Positions 16,810 to 25,015 of a DNA stretch of 64,000 nucleotides are shown one piece after another. Under the pieces are notes generated by a model. It was not told the DNA's origin, ran no database searches, and saw only the letters and a program-made list of their open reading frames with translations. The stretch comes from Verrucomicrobium spinosum DSM 4136 = JCM 18804 (GTDB taxonomy: Bacteria; Verrucomicrobiota; Verrucomicrobiia; Verrucomicrobiales; Verrucomicrobiaceae). The translations under genes and the position numbers were made by a program. Every line of letters begins with the position of its first letter. Within the stretch, counting starts at the first letter, position 1. Where the stretch lies: assembly GCF_000172155.1 (NCBI RefSeq), contig NZ_ABIZ01000001.1, positions 7,969,105 to 8,033,104 on the forward strand. Reading direction: 5' to 3'.

Positions 16810-17592
16810 TCAATTTCTTGGCACATCCACAGGTGGCCATTTGGGGCCGATGTTCACCTTGTCGCCAAGCTCCCTCGGCTTGGTGTTGAGCACCTCCACG
16901 TCCAGTACGGCCATGACGCGGGCACCGATCTCGCGCAGGTACATCTTGAACATCCACTGGGGATCCGCGTCTTCCGCATTGAAGGCCACGCTGTCGGGCA
17001 GGCCAAAGCGGCGGGCCATGTAGAGGGCTCGCTCGTTGTGAAAATTCTGGGAGATGATCGTCATGTCCCGCTGGCCAAAGATCTGCCGGGCGCGCACCAC
17101 GCTGTCGAGCGTGCGGAAACCCGAGTAATCGCAGTAGATGCGATCTGCGGGAATACCTTTGGCGATGAGGGCATCCTTCATGTCTTGCGGCTCATTCTGG
17201 CCGTCCCGGTTGTTGTCGCCGCTCACCAGGAGGAACTGCACCTTGCCCGCCTCCAGGAGTTTGGCTGCGGCATCCACCCGGGCATTGAAGAAGGCGTTGT
17301 CATGCGGGCCCACTTTCTTCACGCACCCCAGAACCAGCCCCACGTAGCGCACAGGGATGTCATCCACCGAGCGATACACCTGCTTGTGCGAAAGCGCCCA
17401 GACGATGCCGTAGCAACCCCCGACGATGAGCAGTGCGTGCACGCTCAGGATCATGAGCCGCGCCAGCCAGCGTCGGATAAAGGCGTCAACCCACGCGATC
17501 TCCCTCCTCAGGCGTTCGCCAAAGGTGGGCTGGTGGATCCCAGGGTGGCCGACATGAGAGTGGGCGGCGGCTTCGTCCTCGTCTTGACGCAT
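16810..17592 (-). CDS. sanA: SanA/YdcF-like DUF218 membrane-anchored protein
   Basis: The 260-aa product has a long N-terminal cytoplasmic segment, one membrane helix ([20 protein letters not shown]) and a periplasmic DUF218 domain. SanA hallmarks include [50 protein letters not shown] and [14 protein letters not shown]. SanA of enteric bacteria affects outer-membrane permeability to vancomycin at high temperature, and its enzymatic role is not known. It diverges from dtd with only 18 bp between start codons, so the promoters must overlap the genes or the SanA start lies further in. Confidence 0.88.
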   Translation of the reverse strand: MRQDEDEAAAHSHVGHPGIHQPTFGERLRREIAWVDAFIRRWLARLMILSVHALLIVGGCYGIVWALSHKQVYRSVDDIPVRYVGLVLGCVKKVGPHDNAFFNARVDAAAKLLEAGKVQFLLVSGDNNRDGQNEPQDMKDALIAKGIPADRIYCDYSGFRTLDSVVRARQIFGQRDMTIISQNFHNERALYMARRFGLPDSVAFNAEDADPQWMFKMYLREIGARVMAVLDVEVLNTKPRELGDKVNIGPKWPPVDVPRN

Positions 17593-17610
17593 CGGCTAGC
17601 ATCCTGCCTT

Positions 17611-18063
17611 ATGCGGGCATTGATTCAACGGGTTTCGGAAGCGAGTGTGACCATCGAAGGCACGGTGACAGCCAGGATCGGCACAGGGTACCTCGTGCTG
17701 CTGGGCGTCGAGGACGAGGATCACGCCGAAGACGCCATCTGGCTGGCCACCAAGATCTCCAAGATGCGCCTCTTCTCCGATGCCGAGGGCAAAATGAACG
17801 CCGCCCTCGATGAAGTAGGCGGTGATGTGCTGGTGGTGAGCCAGTTCACCCTCCACGCCGCCACCAAGAAAGGCAACCGTCCCAGCTACATCCGCGCCGC
17901 CCGACCCGAAAAGGCCATCCCTCTCTACGAACGTTTTGTCCACGAGCTGGAAACTGCCACCGGTAAAAAAGTCCCCACCGGCGTCTTCGGGGCGGACATG
18001 AAGGTGGCGTTGGTGAATGATGGGCCCGTGACGATTTGGATGGATTCGAAGCTCAAAGAATAG
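17611..18063 (+). CDS. dtd: D-aminoacyl-tRNA deacylase
   Basis: The 150-aa product begins [17 protein letters not shown] and carries the two active-site signatures of [20 protein letters not shown] and [19 protein letters not shown] (the cross-subunit Gly-cisPro-type motif). It removes D-amino acids, and glycine from tRNA-Ala, from mischarged tRNAs. The length matches the family (about 145-150 aa). The upstream in-frame extension overlaps sanA on the other strand and has no homology, so the ATG at 17611 is used. Confidence 0.96.
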   Translation: MRALIQRVSEASVTIEGTVTARIGTGYLVLLGVEDEDHAEDAIWLATKISKMRLFSDAEGKMNAALDEVGGDVLVVSQFTLHAATKKGNRPSYIRAARPEKAIPLYERFVHELETATGKKVPTGVFGADMKVALVNDGPVTIWMDSKLKE

Positions 18064-18079
18064 ACGCCAGACTGCCAGA

Positions 18080-18150
18080 CCTCAGACCCCAGACCTGAGG
18101 TTTAGCTCCCGGTCTGCGCCAGCGTAGCGCCGATTGGCAATTGGAAGGGA
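18080..18150. repeat. small palindromes downstream of dtd
   Basis: CCTCAG and CTGAGG pair around 8 nt near 18085-18105. The string AGCGCCGATTGGCAATTGG (about 18127-18145) resembles AGCGCAGATTGGCAATCGG at about 28325-28343. This is a degraded short palindrome with loop GGC. It also lies just past the stop of the RAYT gene on the minus strand. Confidence 0.5.
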
Positions 18151-19245
18151 TCATTGATCACCCCTGACCACCCCTGTGCGCAGTGCCCGCATGGACTTCA
18201 GATCGCCAAAGTCGGCCTCCTTCATAGGGCGAGCCCCAGACTTCCGATCCGACTGGAAGCGGTCTCGATGGGATTGAAAATACTCTTCCACAAAGGCTTC
18301 ACTGCCCACGACTACGCCACGTGAGAAATACCGCACCTGATGGCGCAGACCCTCTTGAAGAGAGAGCTTGGGCTGAGTCTGCCTGCCTCTCCGTTTTGGA
18401 CTTTCTTCCCCACCTTCGGTGACGGGTGCTTTGGCTGCCTTCTTTGACTGGTTGAGTGTGCGTTTCTTTGCCTGGCCTGATGACGGTTCTGGCTCGTCCG
18501 GCACCAGAAGCGGGTCGTATGCGTGGAGAATTTTTGCAGCCGAGGGCAGCCGCGATCCACCATCGACCGTTTGCAACCCTGTCACTTTCGCGAGAGCTGA
18601 CAGGGCCTTCCGGTTCCCCGACCCGGCCTCCGCATAGTTGCACCAAGTGTAGTCCGCGGGATCGTTCACAAGTCCGGCTCGGACGGGGTTGAGATCCAAG
18701 TAGGCGGACAGTACTGAGAGGGCCTGCGCTTTGTCCTCCACAAGCACGCTCGCAAACCGCTCCTCCCAAAGCGTGCCGCGTCGGCCATTGCGCTTGTTGA
18801 ACCAGAGGCTGAACCGCTGTTTGAGTTCTTTCATGAACTGACTGACATCCCACATGCGACCCAGGTATTTTTCTTTGAGTTCATCCGCCTGCCTGCCCCC
18901 CTTCCTGGACTGGCTGCGGAGTGCCGCCAGTTGTTTCGCGAGATCCTCGACATAAGGCTTCGCGTAAATCAGACGCAGTTGTTTGATAAGCCATTCATCG
19001 GTGAAGTCCCGGGCTTCCGCTCCAACCGGCCTGCTTTTGACCTCCACAAGCACATGAAAGTGGTCCGTCATCACCACGTAAGACAGGATCCGGACCTGGC
19101 AGAAGGTCTCATAGGCCCGCATCAACCTGACGAATTCGTCCTTTGCCTCATCGTCCAGCACACGCTGACGCCCCACCACCCGCGAGACGCAATGGTAGCA
19201 GGCTGATCCGGTGGCAGTGTCGGCGTAGAAGCGTGGAGAAGCCAT
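18151..19245 (-). CDS. REP-associated tyrosine transposase (RAYT), long form
   Basis: The 364-aa product starts MASPRFYADTATGSACYHC and has the Y1/HUH transposase core: CYHCVSRVV, the HUH motif HFH at residues 62-64 (VVMTDHFHVLVEV) and the later segment SAYLDLNPVRAGLV with the conserved Tyr and NPxxAG. A C-terminal extension of about 130 residues (basic, KKRTLNQSKKAAKAP and beyond) goes past the usual RAYT length. Such single-copy enzymes are linked to REP sequences and cut single-stranded DNA at hairpins. No clean REP pair flanks this copy. An in-frame ATG at 19290 is less likely because the residues before 19245 are not conserved in type. Confidence 0.85.
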   Translation of the reverse strand: MASPRFYADTATGSACYHCVSRVVGRQRVLDDEAKDEFVRLMRAYETFCQVRILSYVVMTDHFHVLVEVKSRPVGAEARDFTDEWLIKQLRLIYAKPYVEDLAKQLAALRSQSRKGGRQADELKEKYLGRMWDVSQFMKELKQRFSLWFNKRNGRRGTLWEERFASVLVEDKAQALSVLSAYLDLNPVRAGLVNDPADYTWCNYAEAGSGNRKALSALAKVTGLQTVDGGSRLPSAAKILHAYDPLLVPDEPEPSSGQAKKRTLNQSKKAAKAPVTEGGEESPKRRGRQTQPKLSLQEGLRHQVRYFSRGVVVGSEAFVEEYFQSHRDRFQSDRKSGARPMKEADFGDLKSMRALRTGVVRGDQ

Positions 19246-19666
19246 GAACGAAAGTGTCCCAACCATCACAAAGAGCAAGCCTAATGGCACCTGCCGAAGT
19301 CACCACCGGGCTCACGAAGCTCGCTCGACCAAACATGATGACCCTGGATGGGAAGTTGATCCGCAAAGTGGCCAGTCCCAGCAGCCGTTTCTGAACCAGC
19401 GCTGGTCGGGTATGGATTGAAAGAGGACCTCGGGTGAGGTCCTAAAGTCGCGGGAGACAAGCAGGGATCTGTCACCGGCGGGGATGCTTGATGGCTTCGA
19501 CGTCGTTGGAATGGGGGGGGGGGAATTCGCAGGAGAGCCCCTCCGGCGATACGAGCATACCGGCATAGCAACACCCAAAAAGGATCATGAACCAACCATC
19601 GCCACACATCGAACATGCATGCCAAATTCCCGTGGCGAATTGCGCCGCCTAAGCTAGACATGAGGA
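19246..19666. other. intergenic region, no gene recognised
   Basis: This is 421 bp upstream of the RAYT gene. It includes a run of ten G at about 19514-19523 and a short hairpin AGGACCTCGGGTGAGGTCCT at about 19424-19443. Nothing else could be supported. Confidence 0.45.
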
Positions 19667-19846
19667 ATGTCCGAACCTCATCGGTACCAGCATTCAGTCA
19701 GTTCGAGTGCTGCCGTGGAGCAGGAGCTCGAGGCTATTGACGCTACTTTCAAGCGGGTGTCGAAGACCAAGGCAAAGGCCAGAGCTTTCCTCACACGAGC
19801 TGGCATTCTCAATAAAAATGGCAAGCAGGCAAAGGCGTACCGCTAG
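19667..19846 (+). CDS. small protein of unknown function (59 aa)
   Basis: An ATG-initiated frame of 59 codons encodes a charged product with a Glu/Asp helix (VEQELEAIDATFKRV) followed by a Lys/Arg-rich end (KAKARAFLTRAGILNKNGKQ). The KARAFLxRAGI..NGK pattern looks like a real conserved small protein more than a random frame, and recalls small antitoxin-like proteins. No toxin partner is visible nearby. Confidence rests on composition and ending only. Confidence 0.5.
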   Translation: MSEPHRYQHSVSSSAAVEQELEAIDATFKRVSKTKAKARAFLTRAGILNKNGKQAKAYR

Positions 19847-20105
19847 ATCGAGCCATGCCTTGGAGTCGATACGAGTTGGGCATCCGACAGCTCGATCACA
19901 TCCAGATTTGCGTAAGGCATCCCGGCTCCGTTGTCGGTTGCTTTCTGCCACGAACGATAAGTTAAGAGCAGCCTCCAGCACTTGATGGGGTCAACCGACT
20001 ACGAAATGGCCCGGCACTCTCCCCCCTTGCACCGCCCCTCCCCCGGCGTTATAGCCATGCCCCGGTTTGCGGGAGTTTTTCGCTCTGTGGACCGGTGTGC
20101 CGCCC
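19847..20105. other. intergenic region before the glycosyltransferase pair
   Basis: These 259 bp are lower in GC than the flanks. No gene, terminator or repeat was recognised. They presumably hold the promoter of the two glycosyltransferase genes. Confidence 0.4.
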
Positions 20106-22178
20106 ATGCCTGACGATTCCTCCCAGCCCTCTGTCCCGCCGATAGATCCCCAGCCGGCTGCGCCTCCGGCGCGGAAGCGGCTGGCGTACCTCTACAGCCG
20201 GTACCCGTATTTCTCCCAGACGTTCTGCGACACGGAGATGCTGGCGCTCCAGGCGCGGGGTTGGGACCTGGTGGTGGGGTCGATCTATCCGCCGGAGGAC
20301 AGTTTCCGGCATCAGCGGCTGGATGGGCTGGCGGCACCGGTGCTCTACGCCCCCCCTCCGCCGGCGCTGGCGGCGCTGGAAAAGGCGGCGCGGGCTGATG
20401 GACGGTGGCCGGAGGCGATGGTAGCCCGGCATGAGAAGGCCTACGGAGCCAGCTACCAGCCGAAGGTGAGGGCGCGCAATGCGCTGTATTTTGCCGAGCA
20501 GTTCAAGCGCTTCGGCGTGGAACATGTGCACGTGCACTTCGCCAATCGGGCGACGCATACGGCCCTGTTCCTAAAGGAGCTGACCGGCCTGCCGTTCTCC
20601 TTCACGACCCACGGCCAGGATTTCATGGTGGACCTGGGCAGCGACGCGCTGCTCAAGGAGATGTGTGACGCGGCGGCGTTCATCGTCTCCGTCTGCGACT
20701 ACTCCCGCGATCTCCTGGCGCAGAAGTGCCCGGAGGCGGCCTCCAAGATGGTGCGCATCTATAACGGCATGGAGCCGGGCGACTTCCCCGGAGCGCGTCC
20801 GCCGGTGATGAACCGGCCCCCCGGCCCCACCCGGCTGCTGAGCATTGGGCGGCTGATCGAATTCAAGGGCTTCCACCGGCTCATCGAAGCGGTGGGCATG
20901 GCCAAACAGAAGGGTGCGGATCTCAGCCTCCGGATCGTGGGCGAGGGCCCCTGGCGGGATCAGTTGCAGGGCCAGATCGACAGTCTGGGCTTGAACCATG
21001 CCATCACCCTTGTGGGCCGCCGCAGCCTGGAAGAAGTAGCGGGCGAGTTCGCCGAGGCGGAAGCCTTTGCCCTGGCCTGTGTGGTGGACAGCAAGGGAGC
21101 CAGCGACCTGCTGCCCACGGTGATCACGGAGGCCATGCTAAACGCCCTGCCGGTGATCAGCACCACGGTGGCCGGCGTGCCCGAAATGATCGAGCATGGC
21201 AGGACGGGCTACATCGTCGCCCCCAACGACGTGGAGGCCTTTGCTGCGGCGCTGGTCAGGATCTCCAGCTACCCTGCCCACGCCCTGGCTATGGGAGACT
21301 CGGGTCGGCGACTGGCCTCAGACCGCTTTGCGGTGGCCAATACGATCGCGCAATTGACAGCGAAATTCTCCGAAGCCGGGACCACCCAACCCGCCCCTGC
21401 GGCGCAGGTGGTGAATCCTGTGGTATGGGGCTTTTACGATCTGGCCCTGCCCGACCGTCTGAAGTGGCTGGAGCGGGAACAAGCCCCCTTGAGCGAACTG
21501 GATGGCCGGGTGGTGGCAGCCGGGGGCCGTGCCGATGAAAAGGCCCTCCAGACGCTGGGCAAAACCGTGTGGGATCTGGAATGGCTGCCGGATGGCATTG
21601 TGCTGGAATCTGAATGGCGCATGCGGGCCCCCTGGCGGGCACAACTGGAAGCGCTGCGCACGGATCTGGCCACCTCGGTGGATGGTGAAGTGTTTTTGCG
21701 CGCGGCACGTCGCGCGGTCTGGCTGGCGGTGCGGATCAGCCGGAGCCAGGAGCCGCCCCGGCTTCTCTATGGACCGGGGGGCGAGGAAGCCCTGACGGTG
21801 TGGCTGGCCTCCCGGCTCACCGGGGTGCCGTGCGCCGCGGCGTTCGAGGAAGGCACACGCTGGTCCACACAGATCCTGCGCCGCATGGCTGGCGAAGCCC
21901 AGTCGGTGAGCGATGCCTCAGGCAAGGTGGAAGGATCGCGGGATGTCATTGGGCATGCGCTGGAGTCGCAGAACGCTGACGCCAAACCAGCAAACGGCAA
22001 AAGCTCCAACGACAACGAGAAAACCAGCGGGCGGACCTTCATCAACTGGCTGCAGCGCATCCGCGTCACTCCCAAGGCCACCTCCGACCTTGCCGCCCAG
22101 GGCACGCCCCCTGCGCCCGTTCCCGCTGCCAAGACCGCCCTTGAGACTGACTCTGATTCCGTTTCCACCGACGCATGA
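20106..22178 (+). CDS. GT4 family glycosyltransferase with C-terminal extra domain (paralogue 1)
   Basis: The 690-aa product has a Pro-rich lead, then a GT-B fold starting RLAYLYSRYPYFSQTF. The donor-binding domain begins near SIGRLIEFKGFHRLIEAV and carries the EX7E-like motif (TVITEAMLNALPVI) and AGVPEMIEHGRTG. After the GT4 part (about residue 430) comes a region of about 160 residues shared with the next gene (WLPDGIVLESEW, LATSVDGEVFLRAARRAVWLAVRIS). A low-complexity tail with FINWLQRIRVTP follows. The enzyme resembles WcaL-like exopolysaccharide transferases that use nucleotide sugars. Its stop overlaps the start of the next gene (ATGA). Confidence 0.88.
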   Translation: MPDDSSQPSVPPIDPQPAAPPARKRLAYLYSRYPYFSQTFCDTEMLALQARGWDLVVGSIYPPEDSFRHQRLDGLAAPVLYAPPPPALAALEKAARADGRWPEAMVARHEKAYGASYQPKVRARNALYFAEQFKRFGVEHVHVHFANRATHTALFLKELTGLPFSFTTHGQDFMVDLGSDALLKEMCDAAAFIVSVCDYSRDLLAQKCPEAASKMVRIYNGMEPGDFPGARPPVMNRPPGPTRLLSIGRLIEFKGFHRLIEAVGMAKQKGADLSLRIVGEGPWRDQLQGQIDSLGLNHAITLVGRRSLEEVAGEFAEAEAFALACVVDSKGASDLLPTVITEAMLNALPVISTTVAGVPEMIEHGRTGYIVAPNDVEAFAAALVRISSYPAHALAMGDSGRRLASDRFAVANTIAQLTAKFSEAGTTQPAPAAQVVNPVVWGFYDLALPDRLKWLEREQAPLSELDGRVVAAGGRADEKALQTLGKTVWDLEWLPDGIVLESEWRMRAPWRAQLEALRTDLATSVDGEVFLRAARRAVWLAVRISRSQEPPRLLYGPGGEEALTVWLASRLTGVPCAAAFEEGTRWSTQILRRMAGEAQSVSDASGKVEGSRDVIGHALESQNADAKPANGKSSNDNEKTSGRTFINWLQRIRVTPKATSDLAAQGTPPAPVPAAKTALETDSDSVSTDA

Positions 22179-24079
22179 CCGCCCCCCTTCCCACCGCCCC
22201 ATCATCCGCCAGCGCGGGACGGCCAAGGCTGGCATATCTGCACAGCCGGTATCCGGTTATTTCCCAGACCTTCATCGACAATGAGATCCTCGGCCTGGAG
22301 GCGGCCGGATGGGAGGTGGTGGTGATTGCCTTGAACCCGCCGAAGAACGACATCCGTCATCCGCGGCTCAACGGGCTGAAGGCTCCGGTGCTGCACGCCC
22401 CACCCCAGGTGATCCGCAAGGAGGTGGAGACCCGCCTCAAAGCGGAGAAACGCTGGCCGGAAGAGCTGATCGCGAAGCACGCCCATCTGCCTGGCGTGGG
22501 CCGGGAGCGGGCTGAAGCCGCCTGCCGGAACATCGCGCCCTTCGTGGATCTGCTGCCCGCACTGGGTGTGGATCACGTGCACCTGCACTTTGCCAACCAG
22601 GCCACTCATTCGGCGTTGTTTCTGAAAGCCCTGACGGGCCTGACCTATTCCTTCACTCCACAGGCCCAAGACTTCCTGGTGGATCTGGGTTCTCCGGAAC
22701 TGCTCCAGGAAATGTGTCGCGAAGCGGAGTTTGTGGTCACCGCGTGCGACTTTGCCAAACAGGAACTGGTCCGCATGTGCCCCGATAGCGATGGCAAGAT
22801 CATTCGCATCTACAACGGCATCGACCCTGACAACTACAAACACGCGCATCCGATGCCGGGCAAGGGAGCGCTTCGGGTGATCAGCGTGGGACGCCTCATC
22901 GAGTTCAAAGGCTTTCACAACCTGATCAACGCCATGGATCTGGCACGCAAAGAAGGCGTGCATGTGGATCTGGAGCTCATGGGCGACGGCCCGTGGCGGC
23001 AGCGCCTGGAGAAGCAGGTGGCGGACCTGCATCTGGGAACCCAGGTGACCTTCCACGGCACGGTGAACATTGAGCAGATGAAGCGCGGCTTTGTGCAGGC
23101 AGATGCTTTTGCCCTGGCCTGCATCACCGATGAAAAGGGCGCGGCCGACATGCTGCCCACCGTCATCACGGAGGCCATGTTCACCCGTCTGCCGGTGCTG
23201 AGCAGCCGCGTGGCTGGCGTGCCCGAGCAGGTGGTGGATGGCGAGACGGGTTTCCTCACCGAACCCGGCGACGAAGCTGCTCTGGCACGGGCACTGGTAC
23301 GTCTGGCCACGGAGGAAGGGCTGGCCCAGAGGCTGGGTGAAGGCGGCGAGAAGCGTGCGAGGGAGAATTTTGCCCTCGGTGTGACCCTGCCTGTGCTGGC
23401 CGGAAAGTTTGAATCGGTGGCCAAGGGAGCGCTTCGTGCGAAGCCCGCCCCCGCGAAGCTGGTGGCGTACTATGACCTGAACCATGCCGAGAGCCTGGCG
23501 CTGCTGGAGATGGAATACCCCGTGCTGGCGGAGCTGGGTGCCCAAGTCTGGGTGCGAGGAGGCAACCTGACCTGGCGCGAGCTGGAAAAGCTGAAGAACG
23601 GCCTGCTGCACCTGCTCTGGCTGCCCGATGGCATGGCGCTGGAGATGGAATGGAGCCACTGGCCCGACGAACGCGCCAAACTGGAGAAGCTCCGGGGCGA
23701 ACTCTCCACCTCGGTGGATGGTGAGGAGTTCTTTGAAGCCGCGCGCCGGGCGCTCTGGCTGGCCGTGCAAATGAAACGCTTTGGCCCGCCCGCGGTGGTT
23801 TACGCCCCCAGCACCAACGAAGCCCTGGTCGCGTGGATTCTATACCAGGTCTGGGGTTTGCCCTTTGCGGTGGCTGGAGAGCGCGTGGATGCGTTCGACG
23901 GGAAACTGCGAACCCGGTTGTTCGCCGATGCGAAGATCAAGGCTCTGACCAAAGAAGGCAATCCTCTGGAACGCCCCGGGGTTCCCGGAAAGAACCCTCG
24001 CGGGTTGTTGAAAGGGATCTGGTACGGGAAGCGCCGGGCGGTGTTCCGGAAGTGGTTGGCGGGAGTGAGGGGGGCCTAG
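22175..24079 (+). CDS. GT4 family glycosyltransferase with C-terminal extra domain (paralogue 2)
   Basis: The 634-aa product is colinear with the upstream enzyme: RLAYLHSRYPVISQTF at the start, HVHLHFANQATHSALFLKAL, VGRLIEFKGFHNLI, TVITEAMFTRLPVLSSRVAGVPEQ, and then the shared C-terminal domain (WLPDGMALEMEW, LSTSVDGEEFFEAARRALWLAV). It lacks the long low-complexity tail. Overlap by 4 bp with paralogue 1 shows translational coupling. The two probably act in the same glycan pathway on successive sugars. The extra domain could be a partner-binding or regulatory module and matches no family I recognise. Confidence 0.88.
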   Translation: MTAPLPTAPSSASAGRPRLAYLHSRYPVISQTFIDNEILGLEAAGWEVVVIALNPPKNDIRHPRLNGLKAPVLHAPPQVIRKEVETRLKAEKRWPEELIAKHAHLPGVGRERAEAACRNIAPFVDLLPALGVDHVHLHFANQATHSALFLKALTGLTYSFTPQAQDFLVDLGSPELLQEMCREAEFVVTACDFAKQELVRMCPDSDGKIIRIYNGIDPDNYKHAHPMPGKGALRVISVGRLIEFKGFHNLINAMDLARKEGVHVDLELMGDGPWRQRLEKQVADLHLGTQVTFHGTVNIEQMKRGFVQADAFALACITDEKGAADMLPTVITEAMFTRLPVLSSRVAGVPEQVVDGETGFLTEPGDEAALARALVRLATEEGLAQRLGEGGEKRARENFALGVTLPVLAGKFESVAKGALRAKPAPAKLVAYYDLNHAESLALLEMEYPVLAELGAQVWVRGGNLTWRELEKLKNGLLHLLWLPDGMALEMEWSHWPDERAKLEKLRGELSTSVDGEEFFEAARRALWLAVQMKRFGPPAVVYAPSTNEALVAWILYQVWGLPFAVAGERVDAFDGKLRTRLFADAKIKALTKEGNPLERPGVPGKNPRGLLKGIWYGKRRAVFRKWLAGVRGA

Positions 24080-25015
24080 TGTTTGGAGCTTGAGGGCGCG
24101 GGCACGGTCTGAACATAGGTAACACATTTGGGAGCGAGGGTCGCTCAGGTCTTCAGTTGAAGCTGATCCCCAGCGGGGATCTGTAGCACAGCCCAATCTT
24201 GACGAGCCTCAAGCGAGTCAACGTTGGGTAAGGTCAGAGAAGCTCCAACGCTGAAAGCGTTGTGTAGATGCTTCGTCTCCTGAGCACCCTGGAAAGCGGA
24301 CGTTGTGATCTTGCAACAACGCCATACCACTCACCCAGCCCACGTTGCGTTGGGTCATTGAACCTTCCAATGATCCGCAGCTGCCATAGACCAGGAAATT
24401 TGTGCCTCCTTACGTCGACAACTACAGCCCGTAGCGACGTCGGCTTGGCAGAGGGTCGCCCAAAGACTTCGACGCGGGCGCAGGCAGCCTGGCTTATGCA
24501 GCCTGCCTGCGGTCAACGACTTCAACGCAGCCCTCGTCCACCTCTCCGCTCACGGACCGACGGGGGCCGTCGGACTACTCCCGACACCACGCCACGGTGT
24601 TGGCCGATGGTCCCCATCGGCTCAGTCGCCGCGGGGACGCGCGCTCAAGCCTCCTACCTCCATTCCCCGCGCCCAGCTCGGAAAATCAGCCTGCCCAATC
24701 TCCCATCGGCGAGACACACCATCCCCAAACCCACCGAACCCAACACCGATGTAGTTGTCGACGCAAGGAGGCACTAACTGAAGCGTCTGCAGCGCCGCTT
24801 TCACGGCGCATCACCAAACAACCATCCAGACCGCCGCAATTCCTTCGGAGCAAAGTTCCATTCCTATCCAACTCAAGGTAGACACGCTCGAAGCTCGTCC
24901 AACCTTGGGCTGTGTTACGCACCTCATTCTGGGATGAATGAACTTTGGATCCACGTTGAATCGCTCCGCCGCAATCCAAAATCACAAATCCAAATTCAAA
25001 AATCCCTCCCGCCCC
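24080..25015. repeat. 0.9 kb noncoding region organised as nested inverted repeats
   Basis: An outer pair of arms (about 24185-24229 and 24879-24918) shares AGCACAGCCCAA and GACGAGC. An inner pair is nearly perfect over 25 bp: 24402-24426 is the reverse complement of 24750-24774 with one mismatch. Between and inside them are local hairpins: GATCCCCAGCGGGGATC near 24160, CAACGCTGAAAGCGTTG near 24248, CCGATGGTCCCCATCGG near 24603 and ACCGACGGGGGCCGTCGG near 24556. No frame gives a recognisable protein. It separates a plus-strand gene from the 3' end of recQ. Confidence 0.65.

Noticed and set aside
22202-23770. A 522-codon open frame opposite the second glycosyltransferase
   Set aside because: Same reason: shadow frame in GC-rich coding DNA, rich in His and Gln without domain pattern.
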